A stretch of 64,000 bases of DNA from Dipteris shenzhenensis (lineage: Eukaryota > Polypodiophyta > Polypodiopsida > Gleicheniales): the NCBI GenBank assembly GCA_047967505.1, contig CM106538.1; one strand, given 5' to 3'. A model generated the notes under the pieces. That model did no database searches and was not told where the DNA came from. It worked only from the letters and a program-made list of their open reading frames with translations. Below, piece by piece: positions 1 to 14,000 of the stretch. A program made the translations under genes and the position numbers. Numbering within the stretch: the stretch's first letter is position 1; the number at the start of each line of letters is the position of its first letter.

Positions 1-2955
1 GGAGATCTATGCCCTAGTGCATTTAGCTCTTCACGTGGTTCCATTCTAGCATCCATCACTGATGCTTTCGCCTCTGACATGGAGCATATCTTGGACATGG
101 TTTCCATGAGTAGTTCAGATCAGCAGATCAGTCTTCAGGACATTCTAGCATCAGTTCAGTCATGTTGCATTGCATCACCCTTGAATCCAATTATCACCCC
201 CCCCTTTGATCAACAAATCATAAGTGGTCCCTCCCCCCCGCCCCAAAATCTCATGTGGCTCCCTCTTTAATGCCTACACTCCATTCGTCTTTAATTGAAA
301 CTCCTTTCCCCCTTTTGCCATGTTGCTTTTTGCCCCTCTTCTTTTCCCCACAACTAATTTGGAGTGGGAGAAGCCTTGATAGGTGACTTGATTTGAAGAA
401 AAATAGGGGCCTTGCCAAGCATTGCAAGTAGAAGCAAATGACAAGTTCATTGCATTCATGTAGTATTGAGGCCATTCTTGTTATCTCATACCAATGGAAT
501 TTTCACTGAAATCTAATTACACAACGTGATAGAAGTTTCAATCCAAATATTAAAGTTGCATTTTCAAAAAATTAGGTGTTTTAGGTTATTTTTGAAAATC
601 AAGCATTTTTTGATATCTGAGTAGTATTCAAGCACATTCACACAATCAAATGTAGCAGCATCCGAGCAATTTCCTAGGCATCCAGAAAATTTCAAGCAAT
701 TTTCTAGATTATCAACAATTTCTTGTTCGTGAGGTCGCAGCAAGGCAAAAAGGTTAAGTTGACTTCTTTTTCTATCAAGAACTGAGGCAAGGGTGTTGCT
801 AAGGTCATATGAGGGTCATACGTCAAGATGATTGTTCTCAAAAAGATGATGCACATACCTATTGCAAAGCCTTCAACTATAGTCATAGAAACTTTAGGTT
901 GAAGTGTTGTTTTAAATGGCAAAGTGCACGCATATAAATGTAAGCCATGACAAAAGGACGAGCTATGCATCAAACACGGTGTGCCAAATCTATGCAAGTT
1001 GTACCACATTGTTATATCTTTTTGAAATTCATCATCTCATGATGAAATGCATGAAGAAAAGAAAAATATGGACCAATTATGATGAGAAAATCATGGAAGA
1101 GTTTCTAGACAAGTTAGATGATGGTAGCAATTGTGTTAAACACTTGAAGCTATCACTTCATTTGTCGACCCAAGGTCGACGATTCGACTTATGCGTGGAT
1201 GTGTCTTGAAATATGTTTGTGTGTGTTTGTATGAGTGAGCATCTACATAGGTATGTGTGTAATGTGTGGGCAACATTTTATAATGTATTTGTCTTAGAAT
1301 TAATATTCAAATGATCAGTAGCATTCATGAAGTGCAAATCGACCTTAGGTCAATTTTCAGTATGTATGGATGTGCCACTTGTGTTTATGTGTGTGAGTGA
1401 TCATCAAATCAACCAAAGGTCGATTTGAAAAGCCGTGCCATTGTGATTAACTCTCGACATGTTTTTGGTGGGCGTTTGAGTCATCATCAAATGTATGGGG
1501 ATCATTTAATAACGTCTTTGTCTTAGAATTTATATTTGAATGATCACCAACATTCATAAAGTGCAAATCGACCTTACATTTATTTGAAATGTGTAAGGGT
1601 GTGCCACTTATGTTTGTGTCAAGTGAATGCAAGAATGGAGAAAGTGATATCAAATGAAGTTAAGGTGATACGAGAAGATATATGTAGAGCAAGAAACTGC
1701 AAGCTGTACTTCAGTATGCCTATCAAAGGGGCAAAGATTTTTTTGGATATTTTGGAATTGAATGCATCAAGCTGCTATAGTAAGAAAAGCCAAGAAAAAA
1801 GTGATGAACAGATGTATGAGGTATTGAGGCCTAAAGTCTATTTGTGTAAGGCATCATTGATGAGAATATTTTGGGTTATGTAAGCACTATATTCTTGAGG
1901 AAATTCATGTTGCTCATTCAAAGTCAGATTTCATGGATTTTCAACAAGTGTATGTGTAGTTAACTTATAGCCATAGCCCATTACCTTGTTCATCATGTGG
2001 TATATTTGGAAGAGAAATCTTGAATGTTTTTCAAGGAGTGTTTCCTGCCATTTTAAGCTCATTTACAATAGTGTTGCAGCCCCATCTCTTAGCATTTTCA
2101 TGTCTATTTTTAGTCCCAAATGGTGGATGAAACCAAGAGCAAGTAGGGGACTTTCTAATATTGTCTATGGCAATAGCTTTGTATTATTTTGGGCAAGCAT
2201 TACAGTATAAATTTTTCATAGATTTTCATCCTCTTTTTATGATGCTAGATAAATGTTCGTTCTTGTTATAAAAACACTAAGCGTCCATGGAGTGCACCCC
2301 ATATGGTTGATGTGTTCTCTTTATGGATGTACATGATGCTAATGTTGTTCCTATTTCTTGGGTCATGCCTTCATGCCTGATGCTATGGTCGTTATGGCAA
2401 AGGCATGTGAGATATTTGACCAACAAAAGTATGTAATGCATTCATATCAGTTATGCAACCAAATTCAGAACATTCAATGAAAGTGCAAGCCATTGGTCTT
2501 AGTAGTCTACTTATTGTATTGGAAGTCCAACTTATCAATTCAATTGTTGAATCTAAAGTACTAAAGATTTAGGTAACCTTGTGGGTATAATGCTTTCCAT
2601 GCTTGTAAATGTTTGGAGGTGAATAAAGCAAACAATATTGTGTTTGGGGGCGACCAAAAAGTTCAATTCATGATGTAGGAAGCTCATACTTGCGTCGTGC
2701 TTGCATCAACATATAAACTATTTTGCAAGATGTCATCATTATAAAATTAGAGTTATTGTTATTTAGAATCTAATTATCAACAAAAGTGGTTTGCAACAAA
2801 TATTATACAATTAAAGTCTCATGGACAACATGTGGATCATATTGGAGTATTTTTCAATATTGTTTTTGCTTATATTTCAAATCAAAATTTTTTAGCAAAG
2901 AGTTTAGTTGAGTACTTCTATACTACACCTTCTCATGGCATAGGAGATTTGAAGA
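1..2955. other. Upstream region without recognisable gene
   Basis: AT-rich low-copy DNA. Reading frames are short on both strands and none resembles a known family. The only structure I see is the diverged tandem repeat listed separately at 1160-1625. Confidence 0.5.
1160..1625. repeat. Diverged ~230-bp tandem repeat with palindromic TCGACC..GGTCGA motifs
   Basis: Two diverged units share the order: a GGTCGA-type palindrome, a TG-rich stretch, then the block TCTTAGAATT(A/T)ATATT (about 1293 and 1521), then GCATTCATGAAGTGCAAATCG-like sequence. The motif AAATCGACCTTAGGTC and its reverse relative recur at about 1337, 1406 and 1565. No coding capacity. Probably a fragment of a satellite or of a non-autonomous element. 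Confidence 0.55.
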
Positions 2956-2958
2956 TAT

Positions 2959-3310
2959 ATGGCTCACAAGAATTCTAGAGAAAATGCTAGTCCTTATGTG
3001 GCTCTCATCTTGGACAAAGTTGAATGGGCAAACTCTAGGAGTTTGAGGATAGGCAAGGCAAATGGAAGGTACAAGAGATGCCATAGCCTACAGGTCAATA
3101 GAAGATGTCTGAGAGATGTCTCGCCCACCTTTTTGTTGTCTGCCTGTCTACAAGGGCAGTATGGAAGAATATTTACATGCTTGTGGGAAAGCACTTAACT
3201 AAAAGGCTATTTTCTTTGCAGTGCTTCCAAAACAAGGAGAGAGGAATGGGTAGAAGTCAATTTGAAAGCACATGCATTCTGGGCCATATGGATAGTTTTT
3301 AATAATGTTG
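2959..3310 (+). mobile_element. Possible LINE 3'-end remnant
   Basis: Frames here give short stretches such as CLAHLFVVCLSTRAVWKNI and WVEVNLKAHAFWAIW. They resemble the zinc-binding tail that follows plant LINE reverse transcriptases (pattern H-L-F-x-C-x(5)-AVW). The frames are broken and no reverse transcriptase core is present. Weak, motif-level evidence only. Confidence 0.25.
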
Positions 3311-5010
3311 ATGCCAACTTTGACATATCTCTTATACTGTGTTTTAACAAGAGGAATATATTATGTGTATAGAAGGATCCAATATACAACATATGCTTTT
3401 GATATTGGAGGAGCTGGTATTATCCCCGCTTACTCTTTTGGAGGATGTGTTGTTGTACTTGCTATCACTGCGTAAGTTGTATTTGCTACTGTAACTAGTG
3501 TTACTACACACACTATTACTAAACATGCCATTGAACATGTTGGTTGCTCAAGCTATAGTACATGCTGCTATGTATGTTGATGGCCATGCCATTGATGATG
3601 GAGTTGATGGTGCTGTTGCTGGCTGCTAGTCTTGCAACAGTCCTTGTTCTTGCTATTGAGGCTTTTGGAGGCAACACAGCTTTTGGTTTATTGTAGCTCA
3701 TTCACTGATTACCTATTCAAGGTTTTGGGATGCCGTCAATTATTATTTTCTTAGTTTCATATGCTCTTATGCTTCATGCACTTGCTAGCACGTCCAACAG
3801 TAAGTTAGTAATATATATTTTTTAACATATACAATGCTCTTTTGCACCCAAAAAAAAGAAGAGACAATAAAAGAACTGAATGAGCCAATAATCTAGGTTT
3901 GCTTGAGTTTGGTACAAAGATAGCACTTAACAAAATTGTGTATTACTGTGACCCAAAAAGTAATAACAAAATTGTGTATTACTGTGTACAAATACCTACA
4001 TTATACAATCTTACCATTAATAAAGACAAAGTATGTGCTCCTATTATGGCTAATGCCGTATGTGCACAATGTTTGTCTTGTATAGTGTGTGATGTTATGA
4101 TGTTCCCTTCTCCTCTCCACTCCATATATGCTTCCCTTTGATGACATGAGGTGGAGAGTGCAATTTTATGATGTAGACCATATTAATGGCTATAGACTTG
4201 CTATCCATGGCGTGGATAGCCAAAATCTAGTGATAACATGATTTAAACTTGATCCACTTTAGAGTAAGCACTATGTGGTTGAGTTGCTATCATAAGCTTA
4301 GGACAACATCAATGATGCAAGCATCAACCTTCTGAAGAGTGCAATGCATTCATGCGAGATTGCAAGGCATCACCATTTGGTCTTTGATTAGGAGACCAAG
4401 AGTGATAACGTTGGTCACAATGCGACAAGTTAAAAGGCATTGTTTTTTTATCCATATGGAAGAACTCTTTGCCGTTCTTTAAGACAATGTGGATAATCTT
4501 GGTCTAACCATCCCATCTAATCTTAGAGCGTGGTAATGGTACATTATGGATGTGATTGGGTCAAAGGCATATTTAGATCGCTTGGAAGCCATGGTATTTA
4601 CATGCCTTTCAGTATAGCTTGGATGCCCATGACCCCTTGGCACCACAGGATGTACTATACTGTCGGAACTACGCCATCTCCATATGTCATTGGCTTTGGG
4701 GGGGGATTCCCTGCGACCACGAAGGATGGAGTGATTATCAGACCCCAGATCTGTAGGACAGGCGAGTCTCATTAGCCTTGAGGATTGCCATTAGACAAGA
4801 TGCGGGGCTCGTCCCATCAGTAAAGGATTGAGGCAGTGCCTCGTTTATTTCAGAGAGTGACACGATAAACAAGCAAAATCTTGCGCGAATGAGCAATCTA
4901 AACTAAGGTTAAGGTTACTCGTGTCAAAGGTTGAGTAAGCATTCTCGTTTTCCAAATTGAACTTGTGAAATTTGATCTTGGGCTTGGAGAATCCGTGTGC
5001 AGTGTGCACT
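3311..5010 (+). promoter_or_regulatory. Upstream and putative promoter/5' UTR region of PFD1
   Basis: No transposon ends or convincing frames are visible in the 1.7 kb before the PFD1 start codon. I see no clear TATA box close to the start, which is common for housekeeping chaperone genes. The G run in TTTGGGGGGGGATT at about 4695-4708 is a local oddity. The transcription start cannot be placed from sequence alone. Confidence 0.3.
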
Positions 5011-5040
5011 ATGGCAGCCGTTTCAGAAATCAATAAGGAG
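5011..5040 (+). CDS. PFD1: PFD1 coding exon 1
   Basis: Ten codons ([10 protein letters not shown]), followed by a GTTTGC donor. The 79-bp intron ends in CTTGCGCAG at 5119. Phase 0. The start was chosen because it is the only in-frame ATG giving the short family N-terminus. Confidence 0.8.
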
Positions 5041-8000
5041 GTTTGCCCTTTCTCTAACATTCAGGGCATGTCTTGGCGTCCTTACAGCCTTTGCTCTTAC
5101 ACCCTGTCCCCTTGCGCAGGCTTTCGTGGAGCTTCAAGGAAGATTGGTGGAAACAAGTAGCAAACTTAAACAGGTACCTCCTCAGGTTCTTGATTAGTGC
5201 ATCTACCTTTATTTTTGCTACAGATTCCTCTCATTATTCGCAATACGGTCAGGTGTCTAAGAAAAGTGACAACTGGATGTGTTTTCAAGGTTCTTATCAA
5301 GTTTGCTGGGTTTGCTTCTCCGTTTGCCAGGTACAGATGCAGATTCGGAATAAAGAAGCAGAGAAAAAACGCTCCTTACTAACTTTAGAAGAGCTTGAAC
5401 GGCTACCCGATCACACAAACACATACATGTCCGTTGGTAAGTGCTAGCACCTCAAAAGTTGCGATTCTTTGTGTGCCCACACCGTGGCTCACGAGGGCAT
5501 ATGTGGGACACGTGTGCTTGGGGACATCTTGATGTAAACAAAGCGGAACTACAGTCACCATGTGTGCTTTCTTGTTTGGTCAAAGCGTGGTTTATGATAA
5601 AATGAATTAATGGCGCACACGCTATACCTATTTGTGCGCTAAGAATGCAATTTACTTAATGTCACAACTTCATCACCTAGTCACCGTGATAAGTTGCCCA
5701 TCTTGGTACCTCTAGTTAACTTCCACTTTACAATGAACCGTTTTGTCACTCTATGGCGTCCAAATCATATGTCGTTTATCAGGATGTTAGAAAACATATG
5801 TTTTTATCAACCAAACCCGCCCTGAGGCATACCCCAGCTGAGTCATCCAATAGTTTGTCTTAGAAGTTAAACTTCGGAAGCCATTGTCAGTTCTTTCTTC
5901 CTAAACCCTTGGAATTGACTTACCACAACTCCTTTATGAGAAAGACATTGACCCCATACATATAGATAGACATATCGTACAAATGCATGCACACTACTCT
6001 GTTAGAAATTACCCAACAGAGGGTACGCACAGCGGAAGACTTATAGTAATGCCCAAGAGCTCACACAGTGTGGTGTGGGATGTGGAATCACAAACTTCTT
6101 AACTTATGTGCATTAAATAGATGTGCAGAGTCATCAATAGACAATGAACCAGCCAGATAGAGAAACCACCAAAATAATATATTTTGGTCCAAAACTATGG
6201 ACACAATACAAAAGAGATAGATCCAGAGTCCCACCAATGGTGTGGTCCTTTGATCTAACCACAAGGTCCTTCTCCTATCTGCTGGCTATCTCTAGACTTG
6301 CGCTCGCGTGCTCCACCTTGAGCTTCTGTAGACTTTCCGTCCAGATCTCTTCCACCTTGCTGTCTTTGCACCAGCCTAGGTGGGCAGCACTCTTAGCTAA
6401 GTCTGCAGCTCCTGTGTGCTCCCTTTACCTCCAGTGATGAGGCCTAAGGCAAGCTCCCTGCTGCTCCTTTCTGCTGGTACTTGTGCTGCTCCAAGTGATG
6501 ATCAAATGAGGCAAGTGCCTCTCCTTTTATAGGGCACAAGGCCTGCCCCAAAAAACCGACCAGCAGCCTCAAACTGGCCGACCCAAACAGGCGACCAGGC
6601 TGCTATAAAACTGCTTTAAAAGGGCTCACTTAACCAGGCCCACTGGCCCACAAAACTAGGGCTTTGGCCCTCACTTCAAGGCAGGGTCCCAGCCCCTAGG
6701 TCTGCCCTACATAAGGCCTGGTTGGCTGGCTCCAACCAGCCCAACCAGCCTCTTCATATAGCCGACTCCCTCTGCTGGTCTGCCCTGTCCTGTTGCGCCC
6801 CTTGCCGGCACCCTGAACTGCCCAAACGTGTGCGCCTCAGTTCCGTACTACTGTTGACGTCATCCGTGACCTGTTCCAGCAAGACAGTCCTCCATGGATC
6901 TGCTTCTGACAGCCAGGTTCTTTTCTTTGGCTTGCTGCCCACATGACAGCCTCTGTGCTGCCCATGTGGCAGCCCCCTCTCTCTCTCTTCTCTAGGCATC
7001 TTCTGCCCTAGGTCTCCCTCCCCCACGCTCTCCTCATTTGGGGGCTTACAGATGGGGAGGTGACCTTTCCAACATACTCAAGAGAATACACCTCTATCTC
7101 ATGCACAACCTTGCGCATTCACAAGTCTAAAATTTACGGCATCTTAGACAGCTAAATTTGATCATATGCCAAGATATATTATTCTAGGCAGTCTATTATA
7201 GCTACCCTCTTCAAAGATACAATTCAGCTTTGTGCCTTTGAGAATAGAGTCAGAGCAAACCTGGCGACTTTTGCTAAAAGCAAACTAAGTGTACTTGAGA
7301 AAGCTTCTGGTACCTTGGTCAACTTTCAATTGCCCCACGCCTTGTGATAAGTTTTACAAAATTGCTGGTCAACTTCACCTTGAGTCACATTCAATGATGC
7401 GATAAGAATCTGACCCCACATCGAATGATTCCATTCTTCTCACAATAGCATAACTGTCTTAAGACTCTTGTTCTAATCATGCAATACTTTCACGTCTAGG
7501 GAAAAATTATTTTCACCTTTGAAAAGCGCATAGTATCTTATACCAGGCCTTTTGGTATGTAGCCCATATAGCATGTGCAGTTGGAGGCTAGTAGGTAAAG
7601 TGCAGTTTCAGAAGGGAGTCAAATGTGGAATTGGTCAGCGATTTCAACATAGGGCTATTGATGCTCATTGATTTGGACCCAGAAAGAAAAGGATGCAGTT
7701 GGCACATGTGTTAGTAGAGGGAATGTGAAATGGAGGTCTGGAAGAGGAATGGCAGGAGGAGGTGGTGGTAGGGACTAGTTAGAGTGGAAGAGTTGGCAGG
7801 AGAAGGAACGAGGAAGAGGGGTGAGAATATAGAAAGCTAAAAGCTAAATAAGTTGAATCCTGCACATTTTGACATGTGGCAATCTAGATTAGTTGTGATG
7901 GACCTTTAGAACGTGCCCCATAACCCTTCTACCCTCAGGGTTGCCCTCAGGGACCAGTCAGTCTGCTGGGGGTTTTTTCCCTATAAATAGGGCCGTCCAG

Positions 8001-11000
8001 GGATTCTTTGGTGCTAGTTGCCCTAGACTCAAGGGACCAGTCAGTGTGCCGGGGGGTTTTCCCTATAAATAGGCCGTCCAGGGATTCTTTGGTGCTTGCA
8101 TTGGGCTGCTTCCAGAGCAGCCTAGAGAATCCTACAGAGTCTACTCAGCCTGCAGATCACTTTGCAATGGTGAAGAGCAGTGGGAGTACCATCTACACAG
8201 CAGAATTTCTGCAGGACAGAGATCCAGGCATCTTCAGCACACCTAGGTGCAGACCTACACCCTCTACGATGAATCTGATCCCCCTCATCCATCCTCATGA
8301 TGAACAGTTGGTTATGGAGGAAAAGGGTGCGAGATGTGTTGTTGGTGTCATATGGATCCTTCAAGATCTTCAAGGCCTCTGCTGCTGTATCAGCAAGTTG
8401 GATGTGGGTATGACCGAATCTGCAGTGGTGCTGATTAACATGGAGAGTGCCTCCACATCTCTCTGTGTCCAATCTCGCACCGCCACTGGATCTACTGGTG
8501 TCACAACATTTGTCGTTGGCTCTGTCGAGTCCTTGGGCTTCACCTCTAATCCTTGGGTGATCTCCTAGATCAGCCTTGCAACCAAGTGCTTCTGAGTTTT
8601 ACTTTCCAGATGGGATGGTTGCTCCCGTCCGATTTCCCACTCCCTCCATTTGCAAGCGCCTGAAAAGAAGACTTGACAATCTGTGAAGTGATTGCAGCAC
8701 CTAAAGCAGAAAACTGACTTTTTACAGCACCTTACTAAAATGGTGTTTCCGTTGGAGGGACACATTCTTTCAGTATGTTGAAGCAGATCACGAGGATGCC
8801 AACTTTGGCTCTGATACCGAGTTAGAATGTAGGGACTGTTTGGACAGGAACCCTAATGTGGCAGAATGAATTCAAATCCTCACTGACCTCTCTCAAGACA
8901 GAAGCACTCACTCACTGAAATTCTGCAAAAGTACAGCATAGAAAGGAGAGGTAGAACACAGAAATATATTCAACGACAACTGTGGGAAAACTGCTCTAGG
9001 ATAAGCTAAGTACATCCAACTGTGGGAAAACTGCTCTAGGATGAGCCAAGTACATCCAGCCAGAGATGCTGGGCAAAATCGCAATCAAGGATGATTGCTT
9101 CCTACTGAGATCCTACTGAGATGTACAGAATAGAAAGATATGTCACACTCCTTTCAGTCTGTGGGGCCTTCAAAGGCTTCAGTGGCTGCTAGGAAGTATG
9201 CTGATATATGCAACTACTTATTGGCAATATGGAGGCAACAAAAATATACAGAATAGAAAGATATGTCACACACCTTTCAGTCTGTGGGGCCTTCAAAGGC
9301 TTCAGTCGCTGCTAGGAAGTATGCTGATATATGCAACTACTTATCGGCATGGAGTGCACCAAAAATAGCTGACTGTGTCTGCGAAAGACCCGACTGGTGT
9401 TTTCAGACACAGAATTGGTCCTGCTCCCAAAAAAAAGACAGGTAAGTTTTGACTGGAACATGCCGCTGCTGAAAGTGGCGGACTGTCAGGTCTATAAATG
9501 GGCCCTGGCAGTGCATTCCATGTGCTGGTTGGTAGGACCAGTCTGTGGTTGGCAGAGTTGGCTAGTCTGCCTAACCAGTCAGGTACTTCTGGGGCTATCC
9601 ATGCCTATAAATAGGCTCCTCAGGGGAGAACACTCATTCCAGTGAGTCCCACTTGCAGGTCACATGTCAAGGTGAGGAGCAGAGGGAGATCAAGGGGATA
9701 TACACCACAACAGTCCAGCCTGCAGGTCACCTTCCAGGGTGAAGAGCAGAACTATTGCACAATTCAGTTTGCAGGTGTTTTTGGAGCACGCAAAGGGGCA
9801 GATATATATCGTGTGGAAGAGCCAGATTGTGTAGCACAGGAAGGACAGCAGAGGACTTCATCTGGAGCAGCCACTGAGTTCTACGACAATAGGAGCAGCA
9901 AATAGAGTCCGAGCTTGGTGCCCTAGCTCAGCGATTGTTTGCTGTAGGTGATTGGTACAGATTTGACAAGGTTTGGTACTTTAGGATCTGTTATCTATAT
10001 ATGAAACTGTTTGGCTGTACATTTGTATGTACCCTGTCTCTCTATCTGAAGTGTTCTCTCAATAAGCACACGTAGTGAGTCAGCATTTTTAGTCTCTATT
10101 GTGAGATCTCAATGTCGGAAATGGAAGCGAGAGGATGCGAGAGGATGGAGCGGAAGCTAGCTGGAATGAAATTGTAGCAACAACAATGAACTACAGAGCT
10201 AGGTCAGTCATAGAGATAAACTACAGAGCTAGGTCAGTCATAGAGATGAAACCCTGGAATGAACCCTAACTCAGGTCAAAGTTGTGTGGTGACTAACTCA
10301 CCTACAAATTCAACCTCTAACTGAGGTTAGGGATAAAAAACCTTAATAAAGGAAAAACGTGCCCCTAGCCCCTTGTGTTAGCCACTGCCTTAGGAAATAC
10401 AAATATTTCTAACACCCCCCTTGCAGTGACCATGTCACAATGTATAAGGTAAACGTCAATCACCTAACAAATTTAAGTTTAAAGCTTTGTGAAAAGCCTT
10501 AAACTTTGGACGAGGTAATGCTTTGGTGAAGAGATCTGTCACATTCTGTTGTGTAGGGCAGAAGACCAAAGAGCCACTGCATTGGCACTCTGACTATCAG
10601 TGAGTATTGGAGTAGGCTCCTCCAATGATGCATGAAGATCACCCAGCAAATGTCTTGGTCGTGAAGGCTGTCCTGTACTCAGCCTCACATGAAGAGGTCT
10701 CCATTGTAGACTGTTTCTTGCTTAACCAAGAAATGCATGAGTGCCTGAGCTGTAAGCATGTAAGTGCAAGTCACCCCCTGGGAAAGAGCAAACCAAGAGT
10801 TCAGGTGCCCTCTAGATAACGGAACACACATTTCACAGCTTGCCAATGTGAAGTCTTTGGGCTGTGCATCAACCTGCTCAAGTGGGACACTGCATACTGA
10901 ATGTCAGGACGTGTGTTGCATAAATAAATAAGGCATCCCATAGCTTGGTTGTAAACAGAGGCATCAAAAGGCTCACTGGCTTAGTGAACGGATAGCTTAA

Positions 11001-14000
11001 GCCCCGGCTCCATAGGAGTAGAGATGGGCTTTCCATTCTGAAATCTGAACCGTTCCAGGAGCTTACCAATATACTTGGACTGCAACAGCCCAATACCTCT
11101 ATCATCTTGGATAAATTGGAAGTCCAAATATTAGTGAAGCAACCCCAAATCTAACATCTCAAACATCCGTTGTAATCCAGACTTGAAATCTGCAACTTTT
11201 GCAGCATTAGTACCAGTGAGCAGCATGTCATCGACATGGAGAACAATGATGAGCAAATCCCCCTCTTCCTTCTTTATATAGAGGGTGCTCTCATGTGGAC
11301 TATTCTGCATTCCCTGCTTGGTTCAAAAGGCATCTATCTTTGCATACCAAGCTAGAGGATCTTGCTTCAAGCCATACAAGGCCTTTCTCAGTTTGCATAC
11401 TTTGGTTTCCTTGCCAGGTTCTACAAATCCAATGGGTTGAGAAACATAGACCTCCCTGAAACCGTCCTTCGATTAACAAAAGGGCAGTGATCTTCTTCTA
11501 CTTAGTCATAAACTTCATAAATGGCCACAATGCAAGCTTTAGTCACTTCAATCACTTAGCACACTTAGAAACAAACTTCAACAACAACAAAGGTGAGGCT
11601 AGAATGCCCCTGCTCAATGAAAATAGTACACAGTGCACCCTCTGGCCCCAAATGCCTTGGCGCCCCTTACGGTAGTTATTTAATGCTTTTGAATGGAAAT
11701 GCTTTACAATAGGGGTTCAACCCTACACCGTTCCTCTCTGCAAATCCTGTACTTGTCTTCAAGGCATCTAATCCAAGTGCACCACTAGAATTCCCACTGG
11801 CAAGGCATAATTCAAGGCATCTAATCCAAGTGCACCACTAGAATTCCCACTGGCAAGGCATACTCAGGCATCCATACCTCTGACAAACTGAGCTCAAGGC
11901 AGCCTCAAGGCTATCACATGCATCCACATTGTCCTTAGGCCTTCCACAGGAGCACCCTTGCCTCTGGGTGCTTGCTAGAGCCTGTAGGAGTCCTGAAAGG
12001 ACTGCAAACAACACACATGCACTTCAAAAAGCTGCAAAACAAGAAAGAACAAGGAAAAACAGAACCTGGAACCAATTCTTGCTGTCTGTGGCAAAGGGGC
12101 GAGCTCCTTCCTCGCACCTATCCTCTGTCCAGGCTCCCCGCAGGGTGCAGGTGTCTTCAGCAATCAAGAGAAGAGAGAAATGAAGAAAGAGAGCGGAGGG
12201 TGAATAAAAAATAGCTATAGAGGAAAGATGGTTCACATATTTGTCCCGAAATGATTGCCTCGGTGTCTGTGCCTGAGTCCTACTAAGAGAGGATGCCAAA
12301 AGCAACAGGGAAAGTTTCTCCTGCAGCTTGCGCTGGTCCAGAACAGCTCCAGAAGCCACCACGCAGCTTGAAACATGTATAGAAAGGTCTAACACGTTAC
12401 ACAACAAAAGACGACTTTGGGCACCTGTTGAAGGCAGCCGCACATGTCCGTACGATCGTCCGTACAGTCAGTATTATTTTTTTTGGAAAGTTGGAAAATG
12501 ACTTCTAGCACTTCGTAGAAGTGCGTACTAGCTTTGGAACAGCCAAAACAGGCTCAAAACGGCTGAAACAGGCTTGTAACAGCTCAAACAGCTCAAAAAC
12601 TGCACAAGAATAAGTGAATACGTTCAGCCTCTCTGGGAGAGTGAGGGGAGAGAGATGGAAGGTGGGGGAAGGGCATGCATACACATGCATGACAGATGGC
12701 ACCTCCTTGCCATTTGCCCCTTCATTAAAGTCCTAACCCCCATACCAAGGACAACATTGGTTGTCCTTGGGCCCAACTTTTAGACCCCTCTTTTAAAGCC
12801 TTTGCCTTGCCCCTAGGACCTAGTGGTGCACCTAGACTTTGCCCCTAGGAATTTCTAGGAAGTGTGCACTTCCTCTAGCTAGTCCCTCACGGCCAAACCA
12901 TTACAACACTTAACCATGGTCAACCCCAGGTTAAGCATAGGTTGAGTTACGAAGATACTTTACATCACTTTTCACGTCCCCGGGACATACCCTACTCTTA
13001 AAACAACAAACTACCTAGGTTGCTGCTGAAAAAGTACAAATAGGTAGAAATAGCCCATACCAGAATATACATCATCTGTAAGATACAACTTGCAACGATA
13101 ATATGGGCTAGGAGAGCTCGAGAGTACATCCATACATCAATGCATCCTCTGTGTCAAGTGTCGCGAACGCCCATCATGGAGACCTCACGGCAGAAATACT
13201 GTCAGCAAGCAGCATCTCGGGTGAGACAATCGGTGCCACCAAGCGATCTCCAGATACATGAGCAGTTTGAATCATGGAAGGAGAGGTGCTACCCTCCTCT
13301 CAAGCACCAGACAATGCTCCAGATCTCTGCTCTGCTGAACCTGTAGGAGCCTGTACCGCAGTGGGCGCAAGCTGAAATGCGTTGAGGTAGAGCTGCAAAA
13401 TCTGAGGTGACTCTGCTAGGTCGCCCTCCTCCATCCACCTCGCATCCAGTGCAGGATAATTCCTAAACTTCATCAGGTAGCGACAAGAAACTCTACCTTT
13501 CACTTTTCTTTCCATATGTGCCAAAATCTGTTCCGGAACAAAGATTTCATCCAACTCTTCCACCTCGGGCTGCTCCTCATGAAGTAGGTCAGCAGGCACA
13601 TCACCCTGGAAAGGCTTCAATAAACCCACATGAAAGGCATTGTGTATGGTCCAAGTGGCAGGTAGCTTCAATCTGTAAGCTACATCATTATGCGTTCAAA
13701 AACTTGAAAAGGACCATAATACTGCATCTTCAGCTTTGTGTACACTTTCGTCTTGCCTTTCATCTTCTTGAGTCGTGCTTTTTGAAAACGCAGCAGCACC
13801 CAATCGTCCTCTTTCAAGAGTAACTCGCAACGATGCTTATCTACTGCCCGTTTGTGTTTCTCTTGGCTCTTCTGGAGGGCTGTTTTGACCTTCTGGTAAG
13901 CAACATCCAAACTTTCCACAAATCTGTCCGCTTCAAAAATCTTCTCTTTTGTATGCAGAATGGGAGGTGCCTTCTGTTCTCCTGCCACAATTTCAAAGGG

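Larger units (their letters stand above)
8820..10414 (-). mobile_element. Copia LTR shared by two partial elements
   Basis: On the minus strand this block starts TGTTAGAAATATTTG immediately after a polypurine tract (AAGGGGGG at 10415-10422). It ends ATTCTAAC followed by the primer site at 8807-8819. It is therefore simultaneously the 3' LTR of the pol fragment to its right and the 5' LTR of the gag fragment to its left. Its 1.6-kb length is inflated by internal tandem duplications and by inserted plus-oriented TATA modules (9489, 9602). The terminal A at 8820 is probably a mutated T. Confidence 0.6.

Noticed and set aside
4640-4780. Block that looked like structural RNA or organelle DNA (CTGCGACCACGAAGGATGG)
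   Set aside because: No rRNA or tRNA signature could be matched on either strand; too short and unsupported.
5437-5442. GTAAGT as the donor of PFD1 exon 3
   Set aside because: Leaves the wrong phase for exon 4 and gives a stop; GTGCTA at 5441 keeps a family-like protein.
8008-8568. 186-residue open frame on the plus strand
   Set aside because: Overlaps a minus-strand copia Gag with clear motifs; the plus frame is its shadow plus LTR sequence.
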